A DNA stretch of 51,829 nt from Acidaminococcales bacterium (GCA_031290885.1 JAISLQ010000026.1:1-51829), one strand, 5' to 3'; positions 7,613-20,504 are shown, counted from the first letter of the stretch. Notes: generated from the letters alone by a model not told the origin. A program made the numbers and translations.

Positions 7613-8344
7613 TTAACGGTCAAGCCGGTTGGAAAACTGGACGATGAGCGCGACGCTTAAATAAACCGCGCCGGAGAGGGAAAAAAGGGCGAGCCAGGAC
7701 GGTTCGATGTGCAAAGCCTGATGGTCCAGATAGTATTCGGCGATTTTCAGCGCCCAGATGGTTATGACCAGGGTGAAAACGCTTATACATTCGCGCCTTA
7801 CCGCCATTTTCCAGGAAAAGGGAAGATCCGGCCTTTTCCAGAGGGAGAGGTCGGGGAAGAATATCGGCGTCTTTTTGGCCCATTCCTCGTATTCGCGGCC
7901 GAATTTTTCGCGCAGGAAACTTTCTTCGGCGAAAATGATGCGTTCGTGGTAGAGGGCGAACACCGGCAGATACAAAATGAGCAGCCAGAAGTGCCGGACG
8001 AACAGCACTGGGGCGAGAAAGGTGAAAAAGTTGCCGAAATATACCGGGTTGCGCATGAGCGAATACATGCCGCTGGTATTGAGCCGCTCGGCGTAAGGGC
8101 GGCTGGTGCCGCGCCCGGAAGTCATGTAAGGGACGAAGGCCACGGTCAGGACCCGGATCAGTATCCCGGCAAGCCCGACCAAAAGGCAGACGGCGGCCCA
8201 GCGGGCGTCGTCAAAATGGCCGTTGCGCGCGGGATGGCTGAAGTATTGCGTGGCGAAGGTCGCGCCGAGGAAAAAAAGCGGCAGATAGCCCCGCCAGCGG
8301 AAGAGGAAAAGGCCGGACTGTTTGAATTTTTCGTCGATCAGCAT
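7613..8344 (-). CDS. Isoprenylcysteine carboxyl methyltransferase-like membrane protein
   Basis: This 243-residue membrane protein has several helices and the ICMT/PEMT-type core: RNPVYFGNFFTFLAP followed by a helix, then YHERIIFAEESFLREKFG and YEEWAKKTPIFFP. This is the usual signature of the SAM-binding C-terminal part of isoprenylcysteine methyltransferase-like proteins. Bacterial members have mostly unknown substrates, lipids or small molecules being likely. The ATG at 8344 follows AAGGTGGAG, so I prefer it to a GTG three codons upstream at 8353. An N-terminal pair of helices precedes the core, and another stretch of hydrophobic segments follows it. It is transcribed alone from a promoter at 8395-8423. 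Confidence 0.8.
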   Translation of the reverse strand: MLIDEKFKQSGLFLFRWRGYLPLFFLGATFATQYFSHPARNGHFDDARWAAVCLLVGLAGILIRVLTVAFVPYMTSGRGTSRPYAERLNTSGMYSLMRNPVYFGNFFTFLAPVLFVRHFWLLILYLPVFALYHERIIFAEESFLREKFGREYEEWAKKTPIFFPDLSLWKRPDLPFSWKMAVRRECISVFTLVITIWALKIAEYYLDHQALHIEPSWLALFSLSGAVYLSVALIVQFSNRLDR

Positions 8345-8394
8345 TGTCTCCACCTTTTTTCATAATTATTTTGCCGTAATGAAGCCATAAATAA

Positions 8395-8423
8395 ATTATA
8401 TGAAAAAAACATGGTTTGCGCAA
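8395..8423 (-). promoter_or_regulatory. Promoter of the methyltransferase gene
   Basis: On the minus strand: TTGCGC (8423-8418), a 17-base spacer and TATAAT (8400-8395). The predicted start is about 45 bases before the ATG. The remaining intergenic DNA (8424-8581) shows nothing else I can name. Confidence 0.55.
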
Positions 8424-8581
8424 CTGTGTTTGGCGCGGCGCCCGGACGCGCCGGAAACGCCCCCCGGCTTGTTTTATATAAGGCGCGGCGGTTCGGGATT
8501 TTTCGCAAAACGGGCGGCAAGCGTTAAGGCAGCCCCGAACAAGCGCCGGCGGCACCGCGCCGCAAGGTACGGGCGGCATCC

Positions 8582-10945
8582 TCAAAGGAAAAGGATGGTC
8601 GCGCCGCTGCCGCCCGCGTCGGGGGCGGCCAGCTCGTGCGCGCGCACCAAGGGGTGGCGGCCGAAATAGCCGTCAAGCCCGCGCCGCAGGGCGCCCGCGC
8701 CCTTTCCGTGTATGACGCGCACTTGGGAGGCGTTGGCCAGCGCCGCGTCGTCAATGTATTTGTCCAGTTCCAAAATCGCTTCTTCCACCGTCTTGCCGCG
8801 CACGTCTATTTCGCTTTTGAAAGCGGCCGCCTTGGCCAGCGCCTCCTCCCCGCCCTGCCGGAAGAAAGCCGCCGGCGGGGCGCCGCTTTGCCCTTGCTCG
8901 GCCTGTACGCATTTTTTGGCGGCGATGCTCATTCTTAAAATCCCGATCCGCAGGGTAACGTCTTCCCCCGCTGCGGAAAGGACGATGCCCTTTTGCCTTA
9001 GCGACGGCACGTATACCCATTGGCCGGGGCGGACATTGGCGGCGGTGAGCGGCCGGCCGGCCGGCGGTTCGTCTTCTTCCGGCAAGTTTATGTCGAAAAG
9101 CCGCCGGCGCGCCTTGTCAATCGCCGTCTGCCGGGCTTTGCCGTCGGTTTCCTGATAAAGGGCTTTGATGGCTTTTATGGCTTCTTCCGCCTCCAGCCTG
9201 GCCTGCCGCAGCGTTTCCGCCGCCTGTTCGCGGCATTTGTCGATTATGTCGCGCTTTTTGGCGGCAATTTCGCTTTCCCGGCGCGCGGCCCGTTCCCAAA
9301 GCGTCGCCGCGTCCCGGCGCAGCCCTTCCAGCTCAAGGTTGCGCCGCTCGTATTCTTTGCGCTCGTTTTCCAGGCCGGCCAGGAGATTTTGCAGCTCTTT
9401 GTGCGCGCTGCCGACGAAAGTCTCCGCCCGCGCTATGATTTTTGGCGCAAGCCCTATGCGGGCGGCGATGGACAAAGCGTTGCTGCTGCCCGGCGTGCCC
9501 ATCAAAAGGCGATAGGTCGGTTTAAGCGAAACCGGGTCAAATTCCACGCTGGCGTTTTCCATGCCGGCGTTATGAAAAGCAAACACTTTAAGTTCGCCGT
9601 AATGGGTGGTCAGGACGGTCGTCGCGCCTTTGTCCCGCAGGTTTTCCAGCACGGCCATCGCCAGGGCCGCCCCTTCCCTAGGGTCGGTGCCGGCGCATAT
9701 TTCGTCCAGCAGCACCAGCGAGCCGCCGTCCGCCTCCTCCAGTATGCCCGCGATGTTTTTTATCTGGCCGGAAAAAGTGCTGAGATCTTGCTCGATGCTC
9801 TGTTCGTCGCCGATATCGGCGTATATCGATGGAAAGACCGGCATCCGCGTACCCGCGCCGGCGGGCAGGAAAAGGCCGGACTGCGCCATGAGCGCGAACA
9901 GGCCGATGATTTTCAGCGTTACTGTCTTGCCGCCGGCGTTGGAGCCGGTAATGACCAGCGTCTTTGTCCCGCCGCCGGCCCTTGCGTCCACCGGCGTTAC
10001 CGCTTCGGGGCGGATAAGCGGGTGGCGCCCTTTGACGATGTCCACGCGCCCGTCTTTGCTAAGCTCGGGCGGGACGGCTTTAAGGAGAAGGGCCAGCCGC
10101 GCCTTGGCAAATACCAAGTCAAGCCGCGTCAGGGCGGCGAGGTTTTCGAGAAGCGGGCCGGCCGCGCCGCCGACCCGAAGCGAAAGCAGTTTGAGGATGC
10201 GCTCGGTTTCTTCTTGTTCCTCCGCCCGCAGTTTTTTGACTTCGTTGTTCAGTTCCACCGCCGCGAGCGGCTCAATGAACACCGTGGCCCCGCTGCCCGA
10301 ATGATCGTGGACTATTCCCGGCATGAGCCGCCGGTACTCCTGCTTGACCGGTATGACGTAGCGCCCGCCGCGCATGGTAACAAGCTGGTCTTGAAAATAG
10401 CGGCGGTTTTGCTCCGCGCGCAGCAGGTTTTCCAGTTCTTCGCGGACGCGTTCCTGGGTGGCGCGGATCTGCCGGCGCAGGCGGAAAAGTTCGGGCGAGG
10501 CCTGGTCGCTCAACTCCCCGTCCGGGGATATGGCCTTTTCCAGTTCTTCTTCCAATTGCCGCAAAACCACAATGCCGCCCGCCTCGGCGCAAAGAAGCGG
10601 CGCGGTTTCCTCGAGCGGCGCGAAAAATTCCTTCATCCGCCGCATGGCGCAAAGGGCGTTCCCGACCCGGGCCAGTTCCGCCGCAGGCAGCGCCGCCTCC
10701 AGCGCCGCCCGCTTAACCGCGCTTTCTATGTCGCTCAAGCCGCCGAAAGGCGGCGCGAGCGCGCCGCGAAGTATCGCCAAGGCTTCGCCGGTTCGCAAAA
10801 GGCGCGTTTGCGCCTGTTCAAAATCCGTCGCCGGCAAAAGGGCCAGGGCCTTTGCGCGCCCCCGCGAGGTCGCGGCGCAGTCGGCCAGCCTGTCCAATAT
10901 TTTATGAAATTCCAACGCTTTGAGCGTTGCCTCGCCAATCGGCAT
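8582..10945 (-). CDS. mutS2: MutS2 ATPase/endonuclease with C-terminal Smr domain
   Basis: This 787-residue protein starts with the MutS2-type helical core (ALEFHKILDRLADCAAT). It then has the ABC-type ATPase with Walker A TGSNAGGKT (about residue 333) and Walker B SLVLLDEICAGTDP, where the mixed Glu is present. A coiled-coil arm lies between about 510 and 620. An Smr nuclease domain closes the chain from about residue 712 with DVRGKTVEEA and HGKGAGALR. MutS2 suppresses recombination and, in Bacillus subtilis, also acts on collided ribosomes, where Smr is thought to cut or split. The ATG directly follows the stop of the U32 gene with no gap, and its ribosome-binding site GGGGAG lies in the end of that gene, so the two are co-translated. 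The Smr motif reads DVRG instead of the common DLRG. Confidence 0.96.
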   Translation of the reverse strand: MPIGEATLKALEFHKILDRLADCAATSRGRAKALALLPATDFEQAQTRLLRTGEALAILRGALAPPFGGLSDIESAVKRAALEAALPAAELARVGNALCAMRRMKEFFAPLEETAPLLCAEAGGIVVLRQLEEELEKAISPDGELSDQASPELFRLRRQIRATQERVREELENLLRAEQNRRYFQDQLVTMRGGRYVIPVKQEYRRLMPGIVHDHSGSGATVFIEPLAAVELNNEVKKLRAEEQEETERILKLLSLRVGGAAGPLLENLAALTRLDLVFAKARLALLLKAVPPELSKDGRVDIVKGRHPLIRPEAVTPVDARAGGGTKTLVITGSNAGGKTVTLKIIGLFALMAQSGLFLPAGAGTRMPVFPSIYADIGDEQSIEQDLSTFSGQIKNIAGILEEADGGSLVLLDEICAGTDPREGAALAMAVLENLRDKGATTVLTTHYGELKVFAFHNAGMENASVEFDPVSLKPTYRLLMGTPGSSNALSIAARIGLAPKIIARAETFVGSAHKELQNLLAGLENERKEYERRNLELEGLRRDAATLWERAARRESEIAAKKRDIIDKCREQAAETLRQARLEAEEAIKAIKALYQETDGKARQTAIDKARRRLFDINLPEEDEPPAGRPLTAANVRPGQWVYVPSLRQKGIVLSAAGEDVTLRIGILRMSIAAKKCVQAEQGQSGAPPAAFFRQGGEEALAKAAAFKSEIDVRGKTVEEAILELDKYIDDAALANASQVRVIHGKGAGALRRGLDGYFGRHPLVRAHELAAPDAGGSGATILFL

Positions 10946-13396
10946 TTACAATACTCCCCTGAAATAATGGCCGCGCGTCGTTCCCGCCCGCGCCGCGAAA
11001 TCGCCCTTGCCGTCTATCGCCCGCCGATAGTCCGCCACCCGCCGCCTGACCTCTTGCGCCGAAAGATAACGGGCGTCTATGCGCAGGCGCTCTACCGGCG
11101 CGGCGGACAGGCGCGCCACCTGCCCGATAAGGCAAAGCTCCTTAGAGTTGAGGATGCGCATGCGCCCCAGTTGGTCGGTAACTATCGGGAATTGTTCGCC
11201 GAAACGGTCTTTGAGAAAATATTGTTTGTCGGCGCAAGGGCGGGCGCAGGATTTCCCCCCGCCGTTTCCCAGCCAAACGCCGATGGCGCAATATTCGCTG
11301 ATCATCAGTTCCGCGCGGCCATCGGCCATGCACTCCAGGGGCAGTATCCCTTTGCCGGACAACTCTTCCGCCTGCGGCAGGGTAAGTTCCTGTGAAAGGG
11401 TTACGCCGGCCGCCCCCTCGTCGCGCCAAAATTCGAGCGCCGGGGCGTTGAAGGCGTTGAGCTGGCAGTTTACCCAGACCGGCAGGGCGCGCGCGCGCGC
11501 GGCGGCGTAAGCGGCAAGGGATGAGACGAGTACGCCGCCGCCGATTTCCCCGAAGATATCGACAAGGCCGCTCAGGGTAGCTCGGTCGCTTTCCAAAGTA
11601 AGGCGCGGCGCGGCGAACCAGATTTCCTTGCCGCTTGCCCGGGCGGCCCGCGCCGCCTGCCGGTATTCGTCCGCGCCGGCCGGCCGGCGGCTGTAGCCGT
11701 CGCCGTATATGAGTACGTCCGCGCCGCTTTCCAGGGCGGCGCAAAGCTGATCAAGGCTGCCGGCGTGGACGCTGAGAAGCGGTTTGCCGCAGGCTTGCCG
11801 ACGGTTTGCCGGCGCTTTTGCGCCGCCGGGCGGCGATATTTTCCCCCGGCGCAAAAAGGCGTCCAGCCGGTTTTGCCGCAGCGCCGCGATCGCCCGCCGC
11901 CGGGCGTCGTTTATTTCGCTGAGCGGAACCATTACGTCGCCGACCAGATCCAAATCCAGTTTTTCCAAGTAAAAGTCCGTGCCGCCCAACCGGCCGACCT
12001 GCTTTTTGACGCTTTCGGCGGTGAGGGGGCGCCCGCGCGCCGGCTCGCCGCGAAAAGAAGTGGCGGCCGCGCCGCTGTTGCCGTCCGCGTCAATGTAGGT
12101 AACGGCAAACGCTTCGCCCGGCGCGGCGCGCGCGACGGCCGTGACCGGCAGGGAAAAGGCGTCCGCCGCAGTAAAAAAACCGCGCGCGCGGCTCATGAGT
12201 TGCTGCTCGAAGGTACGGAACGCCCGGTCGTTCACCTTTACGGGGTGCGGGAAGGCTATGCGCGCCGTTTCGCCGCGCCGGGCGCAGGCGGCCGCCCGAT
12301 CGCCCACTTGCAGCCCTTTCACCGCGCCGGCCGCCCGGCCGCCCGCGCTTATCCAAATTTCGATTTCGTCGCCCTCGTTCAAGTCCTCTTCCAATTTTAA
12401 CTCAATATAAGGGTTTCCCCGCGCGGCGGCGCTTACCCTTCCTATCGGCACGCCCCGGTTGTTGGGGCGGCGGTCGCTCAAAAAAGCCTGCCCCGGCCTG
12501 CCGGCAAGATAGGCCGTAGTAAAGCCGCGGTTGAAAATCTGCCGCAAATCGCGCCGGTCTTTTTCCGGCACATGAAACGCGCCGGCATAATAGCTGTCGA
12601 TGGCGCGCCGGTAGATTTCGGTCGTTACGGCCACGTATTCCGGGCGTCTCATGCGCCCTTCAATCTTGAAAGCGGAAACGCCCGCGCCGATAAGGGCGGG
12701 GAGAAGGTCTATCGCGTTAAGGTCCTTGGGGCTTAAAAGATACTGGCCGGCGGCGCCTTCCGCAATGACCTTTCCCCCGTCCGCGCCCGTCATGGCGTAA
12801 GGCAGGCGGCAAGGCTGCGCGCATTGGCCGCGGTTGCCGCTGCGCCCGCCGATGAGGCTGCTCATCAGGCATTGCCCGGAATAGCTTACGCAAAGCGCGC
12901 CGTGGATGAACACTTCGATTTCGCAGACGGCGGCGGCGCAGATGGATCTTATGTCCTCAAGCGAACTCTCGCGCGCCAGCACTACCCGCGAAAAGCCGTG
13001 CCGGCGCGCGAACTGCGCGCCGCCGAGATCGGTTACGGTCATCTGCGTGCTGGCAAAGAGCGGCATGTCCGGCGCAACTGCGCGTGCGAGCGCCGCCGCC
13101 CCCAAGTCCTGCACGATAACGGCGTCCGCGCCCGCGTTGTAAAGAAAGGCCAGATATTCCGCCAAGTCCGGCATTTCGCCGTCCAAGGCCAAGATGTTGA
13201 CCGTTACGTAGATGCGCGCGCCGCGCAGGTGCGCGTATTCTACCGCTGTTTTCAATTCTTCCGGCGCGAAATTGTCCGCGAACCGGCGCGCCCCGAACCG
13301 GCGCCCGCCTATATAAACCGCGTCCGCGCCCGCGTTCACCGCCGCCCGCAGCGCGTCCATGCCGCCGGCGGGCGACATAAGCTCTACTTTTGCCAT
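10946..13396 (-). CDS. U32 peptidase-family protein (RlhA/collagenase-like, long form)
   Basis: This 816-residue protein begins with the U32 domain: ELMSPAGGMDALRAAVNAGA, AVYIGGRRFGARRFADNF, VFIHGALCVSYSGQC and LIGGRSGNRGQCAQPCRLPY, with the conserved cysteines. The middle and C-terminal parts match the long form with a collagenase-like extra domain (DUF3656). Several U32 proteins are now known to hydroxylate RNA: RlhA (YdcP) modifies 23S rRNA and TrhO/TrhP act on tRNA. An RNA-modifying role is thus more likely than proteolysis. Four Cys near residues 170-190 and later Cys (PLECMAD, SEYCAIG, KSCARPCADKQ) could bind an Fe-S cluster. It stands between zapA and mutS2, an order common in Firmicutes. 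The ATG at 13396 has AAAGG upstream. Confidence 0.88.
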   Translation of the reverse strand: MAKVELMSPAGGMDALRAAVNAGADAVYIGGRRFGARRFADNFAPEELKTAVEYAHLRGARIYVTVNILALDGEMPDLAEYLAFLYNAGADAVIVQDLGAAALARAVAPDMPLFASTQMTVTDLGGAQFARRHGFSRVVLARESSLEDIRSICAAAVCEIEVFIHGALCVSYSGQCLMSSLIGGRSGNRGQCAQPCRLPYAMTGADGGKVIAEGAAGQYLLSPKDLNAIDLLPALIGAGVSAFKIEGRMRRPEYVAVTTEIYRRAIDSYYAGAFHVPEKDRRDLRQIFNRGFTTAYLAGRPGQAFLSDRRPNNRGVPIGRVSAAARGNPYIELKLEEDLNEGDEIEIWISAGGRAAGAVKGLQVGDRAAACARRGETARIAFPHPVKVNDRAFRTFEQQLMSRARGFFTAADAFSLPVTAVARAAPGEAFAVTYIDADGNSGAAATSFRGEPARGRPLTAESVKKQVGRLGGTDFYLEKLDLDLVGDVMVPLSEINDARRRAIAALRQNRLDAFLRRGKISPPGGAKAPANRRQACGKPLLSVHAGSLDQLCAALESGADVLIYGDGYSRRPAGADEYRQAARAARASGKEIWFAAPRLTLESDRATLSGLVDIFGEIGGGVLVSSLAAYAAARARALPVWVNCQLNAFNAPALEFWRDEGAAGVTLSQELTLPQAEELSGKGILPLECMADGRAELMISEYCAIGVWLGNGGGKSCARPCADKQYFLKDRFGEQFPIVTDQLGRMRILNSKELCLIGQVARLSAAPVERLRIDARYLSAQEVRRRVADYRRAIDGKGDFAARAGTTRGHYFRGVL

Positions 13397-13490
13397 TGCC
13401 TTTCGTACCGTCCCGCAATCCCCCGCCGTCGGGCAGGGGGCGATATGTGCCTTTGTTTTGTCCCTTTTCGCGTAAGCGGCCAGTTCCTGC

Positions 13491-13754
13491 CTAAGGACGG
13501 GACATTTCCTCTTTGATGGCCGCCAGCAAACCCTCGTAGGCTTCTTTGCCGTTTATCGCCTCATCCGCCAATTCCAGCGCCGCCAGTACGGCGACCCGCA
13601 GGCCGGCGGAGGAAATCGCCGGCTGCATGCTGGCGATTCGCCGCATGCGGCTGTCTACGTATTCGGCCAATTCTTGCACCTTTTCCTCGGAAAGGTCGGC
13701 TTTCAGCGCATATTGCTCGTTGAAAATATTGACGATGATGCGTTGTTTGTCCAT
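13491..13754 (-). CDS. zapA: Cell division protein ZapA
   Basis: This 87-residue protein has the ZapA layout: an N-terminal strand RIIVNIFNEQYALKAD, then VQELAEYVDSRMRRI, and a long helix that forms the dimer coiled coil (VAVLAALELADEAI). ZapA binds FtsZ filaments in the cytoplasm and cross-links them in the Z ring. The length and motifs fit the Firmicutes form. It lies 94 bases upstream of the U32 gene and 33 bases downstream of an unknown gene on the same strand. GGGTGG precedes the ATG by 6-7 bases. Confidence 0.92.
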   Translation of the reverse strand: MDKQRIIVNIFNEQYALKADLSEEKVQELAEYVDSRMRRIASMQPAISSAGLRVAVLAALELADEAINGKEAYEGLLAAIKEEMSRP

Positions 13755-13787
13755 GCGTTGCCACCCCGTTTCATTGGAGTCCGCCCA

Positions 13788-14471
13788 CTATGCGCCGCCG
13801 GCGATTTGCTGCCGGAAGTCTTGCAAATAGTCGGCCAGGCACTCCTTTAGTTTCCGGTCAAGCTCCTTTACCGTGCGCGCGTCGAAAAAGGCGGTGGTTT
13901 CGATGTTGCCGGCGCGTTTTTTCTCGGCGAAAAATTCATCGCGCAGTTCATTGTAATAGACGGCGAATTGATGGCCGCCGGCAAAGTCGCTGTAATCGGC
14001 TACGATAAAAGAACCGTTGATGAAAGGCGCCGGCGCGTCCGGGCTGATATAAAGTTCAAATCCGCAGCAGGCGGCGGGCAGGGCCCCCTGATAAGCCCAG
14101 TCCGGTATGCCCTTGTCCTTTAGCAAAGGATAGTCCCTGGCGCGGCTGAACGCGGCCAGCTCCGCCGCCGCGTCCGCCAGCCCTTCCCGCAAAAGCGCGG
14201 CAAAAAGATTAAGATCCGGCGTTATATATTTACTGTCATTATATTCGTTGAGGCCGAAAATATAGCGCAGCATATAGTCGCGCGTCGCGCTGTTATAAAA
14301 ACAACGCAATTTTTTGCGCGCCGGGGCGTTTTCATAGCTGAAAATATCTATGTTGCCGTTATTTTCACGCGGCCCGGCCGACAAGGAAAAACCCGCCAGT
14401 TCGCGGGGCAGGCCCGCTAGGTACGGCCAGGCGCCCAAAGCCGCCAAGCGTTCTTTTTCTTTGTCGGTCAT
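13788..14471 (-). CDS. Unknown protein, 227 residues, translationally coupled to the aminotransferase
   Basis: I do not recognise this protein. It has no signal peptide or membrane helix and looks globular and cytoplasmic. It has many aromatic residues in the centre (FIVADYSDFAGGHQFAVYYNELRDE) and a charged C-terminal helix (VKELDRKLKECLADYLQDF). Two conserved-looking features are the acidic N-terminal segment and CRGFELYISPDAP-like text around residue 155 (here CCGFELYISPDAPAPFING). Its ATG overlaps the TGA of the aminotransferase gene (ATGA, 14468-14471), which strongly suggests co-translation and a related role. It is followed by zapA after 33 bases. Confidence 0.7.
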   Translation of the reverse strand: MTDKEKERLAALGAWPYLAGLPRELAGFSLSAGPRENNGNIDIFSYENAPARKKLRCFYNSATRDYMLRYIFGLNEYNDSKYITPDLNLFAALLREGLADAAAELAAFSRARDYPLLKDKGIPDWAYQGALPAACCGFELYISPDAPAPFINGSFIVADYSDFAGGHQFAVYYNELRDEFFAEKKRAGNIETTAFFDARTVKELDRKLKECLADYLQDFRQQIAGGA

Positions 14472-15664
14472 GATGTTTTCCCGGCAATCCCCTTCTTTGC
14501 CAGCGCCTCTTGCAAACGCGCGAAGGCGTCGCGCAGGACTGCCCGCGGGCAGGCTATGTTTACCCTCTGGAAGCCTTCCCCGCCCGCGCCGAACATCGTG
14601 CCCGCGTCCAGCCAGAGTTTTGCCCGGCCGACGATGATTTCATCCAATTCCCGCGCGCATAGGCCCAAAGCTTTAAAGTCCAGCCAAACCAGATACGTCC
14701 CTTCCGGTTCCACCAAGCTGACGCCGGGCAGATGGTTTTTCACAAATTCACGGACAAAAGCGAGGTTGCCGGCAAGATAGGACAAAAGGCCGTCCAGCCA
14801 GGCATCCCCTTCGCGATAGGCCGCTTTGCAGGCGACGAGACCCATAATGCCCGGCTCGCCGTAGCCCGTTGCCGCCAATTGCCTTTGGAACTTGTCCCTC
14901 AGCGGCTTGTTGGCGATAAAGATATTGGAAGACTTGAGGCCGGCCAAGTTAAAGGTCTTGCTCGGCGCGGTGCAAGTAATGGTGTTGTCGGCAAATTCCG
15001 GGTTTACATCCGCAAAAACCAAATGCCGGTTCCCCGCGTAGACAAAATCCTGATGCACCTCGTCCGAAATGACGATTGCCCCGCGCTTTAAACAAATCCG
15101 GCCGAGGGCTTCCAATTCATCCCGCCGCCAGACGCGCCCCACGGGGTTGTGCGGGTTGCAGGCGATAAAAAGCTTGACTCGGTTTTTGACGATCTTGTCC
15201 TCAAAATCCTCAAAATCAATGCTGTACCTGCCGTCTTTGTACGCCAGCCGGTTGACGGCCAGGGTTCGCCCGGTGTCATTTACCGCGTTGGCAAAAGGAT
15301 AATACACCGGCTGCTGGATGATCACGGCGTCCCCCGCCCGCGTAAGCGCCTGTATGAGGTTGTAGAGCGCGAATACGACGCCAGGGGCTTTGACCAGCCA
15401 GCCCTCTTTTATGTCCCAGCCGTGGCGGCGCTTAAACCATGCCCGCAAAACGCCCTGATAGTCCCCGCGGCTTTCCGAATAGCCGAATACGCCATGCCGC
15501 GCCCGCGCCTCAAGCGCGTCCAGCACGCAGGCGGGGGCGCGAAAATCCATGTCGGCGACCCACAAAGGCAAAACGTCGGCCGGTTTTCCCCGGCGCGCGG
15601 CGAAATCGTACTTTAAGCTGTCGGTGTCCCGGCGCTCTATTATTTCGTCAAAAATTTCCTCCAT
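14468..15664 (-). CDS. PLP-dependent aminotransferase, MalY/PatB type (cystathionine beta-lyase-like)
   Basis: This 398-residue fold-type I PLP enzyme carries the family motifs: the N-terminal PLWVADMDF, the Asn in CNPHNPVGR (about 169-177), the PLP-binding Asp/Glu in SDEVHQDFVY (about 200-209) and the Schiff-base Lys in TAPSKTFNLAGLKSSN (Lys 236). A C-terminal arginine expected to bind the substrate carboxylate lies in FQRVNIACPRAVL. PatB/MalY enzymes split cystathionine or cysteine into pyruvate (or homocysteine), ammonia and sulfide. Some act as true aminotransferases. I chose the ATG at 15664 because GGAAGGAAGG lies about 10 bases upstream and it matches the family N-terminus. Its stop overlaps the next gene by 4 bases. 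Confidence 0.9.
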   Translation of the reverse strand: MEEIFDEIIERRDTDSLKYDFAARRGKPADVLPLWVADMDFRAPACVLDALEARARHGVFGYSESRGDYQGVLRAWFKRRHGWDIKEGWLVKAPGVVFALYNLIQALTRAGDAVIIQQPVYYPFANAVNDTGRTLAVNRLAYKDGRYSIDFEDFEDKIVKNRVKLFIACNPHNPVGRVWRRDELEALGRICLKRGAIVISDEVHQDFVYAGNRHLVFADVNPEFADNTITCTAPSKTFNLAGLKSSNIFIANKPLRDKFQRQLAATGYGEPGIMGLVACKAAYREGDAWLDGLLSYLAGNLAFVREFVKNHLPGVSLVEPEGTYLVWLDFKALGLCARELDEIIVGRAKLWLDAGTMFGAGGEGFQRVNIACPRAVLRDAFARLQEALAKKGIAGKTS

Positions 15665-15760
15665 GCACAAAAGCCTTCCTTCCTTTTTTGCCCGGCCCCG
15701 CTCAGGCCATTGGCGCTTTGGGCGGCGCAACCGTCCCCGGTTGGCGTCAAGCGTGCCGGC

Positions 15761-16339
15761 CTAACGCGCAAAAAAGACATTTAAGAACACAACCGCGCCC
15801 CATATGCAAAAAAACGCGAAAATAAGTCCGCAAAACAGCCATTTTATGATCGGCAAAAAAGAATGGCCGCGGTTTGTTTCCGCCACGAAAGAGCCGCCTC
15901 GTTTTTCCCAAAGGCTGTCCTGCCCGTAGGCTAAGCGCGCCTCCTCCAAGGCTTTGCCGCATTTTGCGGCAACGACCGAGCGCCCGTCCGTCAAATTGGC
16001 GGCCGTGCCGAACATGCCGATGGCCCGTCCAAACTCCCCGGCCCACATATAAAGCTCGCCTAAGGAAAACATCGCTTCGGCGTGCATTTCGCTGGCCGTT
16101 ATGTATAAGGTGTAATTGTCGCCGGCGGCCGCTTTTATTTTAGACAACAGCGGCCACATGTCAATTCGGTAAAACACCTCCGTTTGTTCGGCCGTTTTGA
16201 CGCCGGAAGAGCCCTTGGCCGGCTTTTTCTTGATCTGTTCGCCGACCTGCGCCTTTAATTTGTCTAACAGCCGCTTTGTTTCTGAAAGGATAGCGGTCGC
16301 GCTTTCCGGCTGCTTGCTGTAATCTTCTTCTACCGGCAC
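15761..16339 (-). CDS. Tail-anchored protein of unknown function with a TPR-like region
   Basis: I do not recognise this 192-residue protein. The first two thirds are soluble and helical. The region AEAMFSLGELYMWAGEFGRAIGMFGTAA (about residues 88-115, shown here only as a helical hairpin) has the size and residue pattern of one or two TPR-type repeats. A single hydrophobic helix near the C-terminus (about 165-188) would anchor it in the membrane with the bulk in the cytoplasm. There is no signal peptide. The start is a GTG at 16339 with GGGGAGGG about 9 bases upstream. It lies between rpoC and the aminotransferase gene on the same strand and has its own promoter candidate. Confidence 0.62.
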   Translation of the reverse strand: MPVEEDYSKQPESATAILSETKRLLDKLKAQVGEQIKKKPAKGSSGVKTAEQTEVFYRIDMWPLLSKIKAAAGDNYTLYITASEMHAEAMFSLGELYMWAGEFGRAIGMFGTAANLTDGRSVVAAKCGKALEEARLAYGQDSLWEKRGGSFVAETNRGHSFLPIIKWLFCGLIFAFFCIWGAVVFLNVFFAR

Positions 16340-16389
16340 GCCTTTGCCCTCCCCCGATTTGGAAGATGCGCAATATATCGTTACATCAC

Positions 16390-16418
16390 ATTATATTATA
16401 TATTATGGCAAACATCAA
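16390..16418 (-). promoter_or_regulatory. Promoter candidate for the tail-anchored protein gene
   Basis: On the minus strand: TTGATG (16418-16413), a 17-base spacer and TATAAT (16395-16390), about 50 bases before the GTG start. A second TATAAT lies five bases upstream of the first, so the exact -10 is uncertain. Confidence 0.5.
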
Positions 16419-16466
16419 ATGCCAAAATCAGGGCGCGCGCGAAAGCCGGCCCGCCCGGCCGCTTGC

Positions 16467-16512
16467 GCCCAAAAAAGCGCGCCTGCCTGTGTCGGCGGGC
16501 GCGCTTTTGGGC
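16467..16512 (-). terminator. Terminator of the rpoBC unit
   Basis: The arms GCCCAAAA..GCGCGCC and GGCGCGC..TTTTTTGGGC pair with a two-base bulge and one mismatch. The T6 tract lies in the second arm when read on the minus strand. The hairpin starts about 40 bases past the stop of rpoC. Confidence 0.65.
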
Positions 16513-16553
16513 AATGCGGACGTTGGCGGCAAAATGTTTTCCCCGGGATGCCG

Positions 16554-20504
<3,951 letters not shown>

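Noticed and set aside
9051-9066. Repeated CCGGCCGG run inside mutS2
   Set aside because: It is explained by Gly/Pro/Arg/Ala codons in GC-rich coding DNA and lies in the linker of the protein.
9020-11395. 791-codon open frame on the + strand opposite mutS2 and the end of the U32 gene
   Set aside because: It lies wholly antisense to two clear genes. Its sequence is rich in Arg, Gly and Pro with no family motif, a usual by-product of GC-rich coding DNA.
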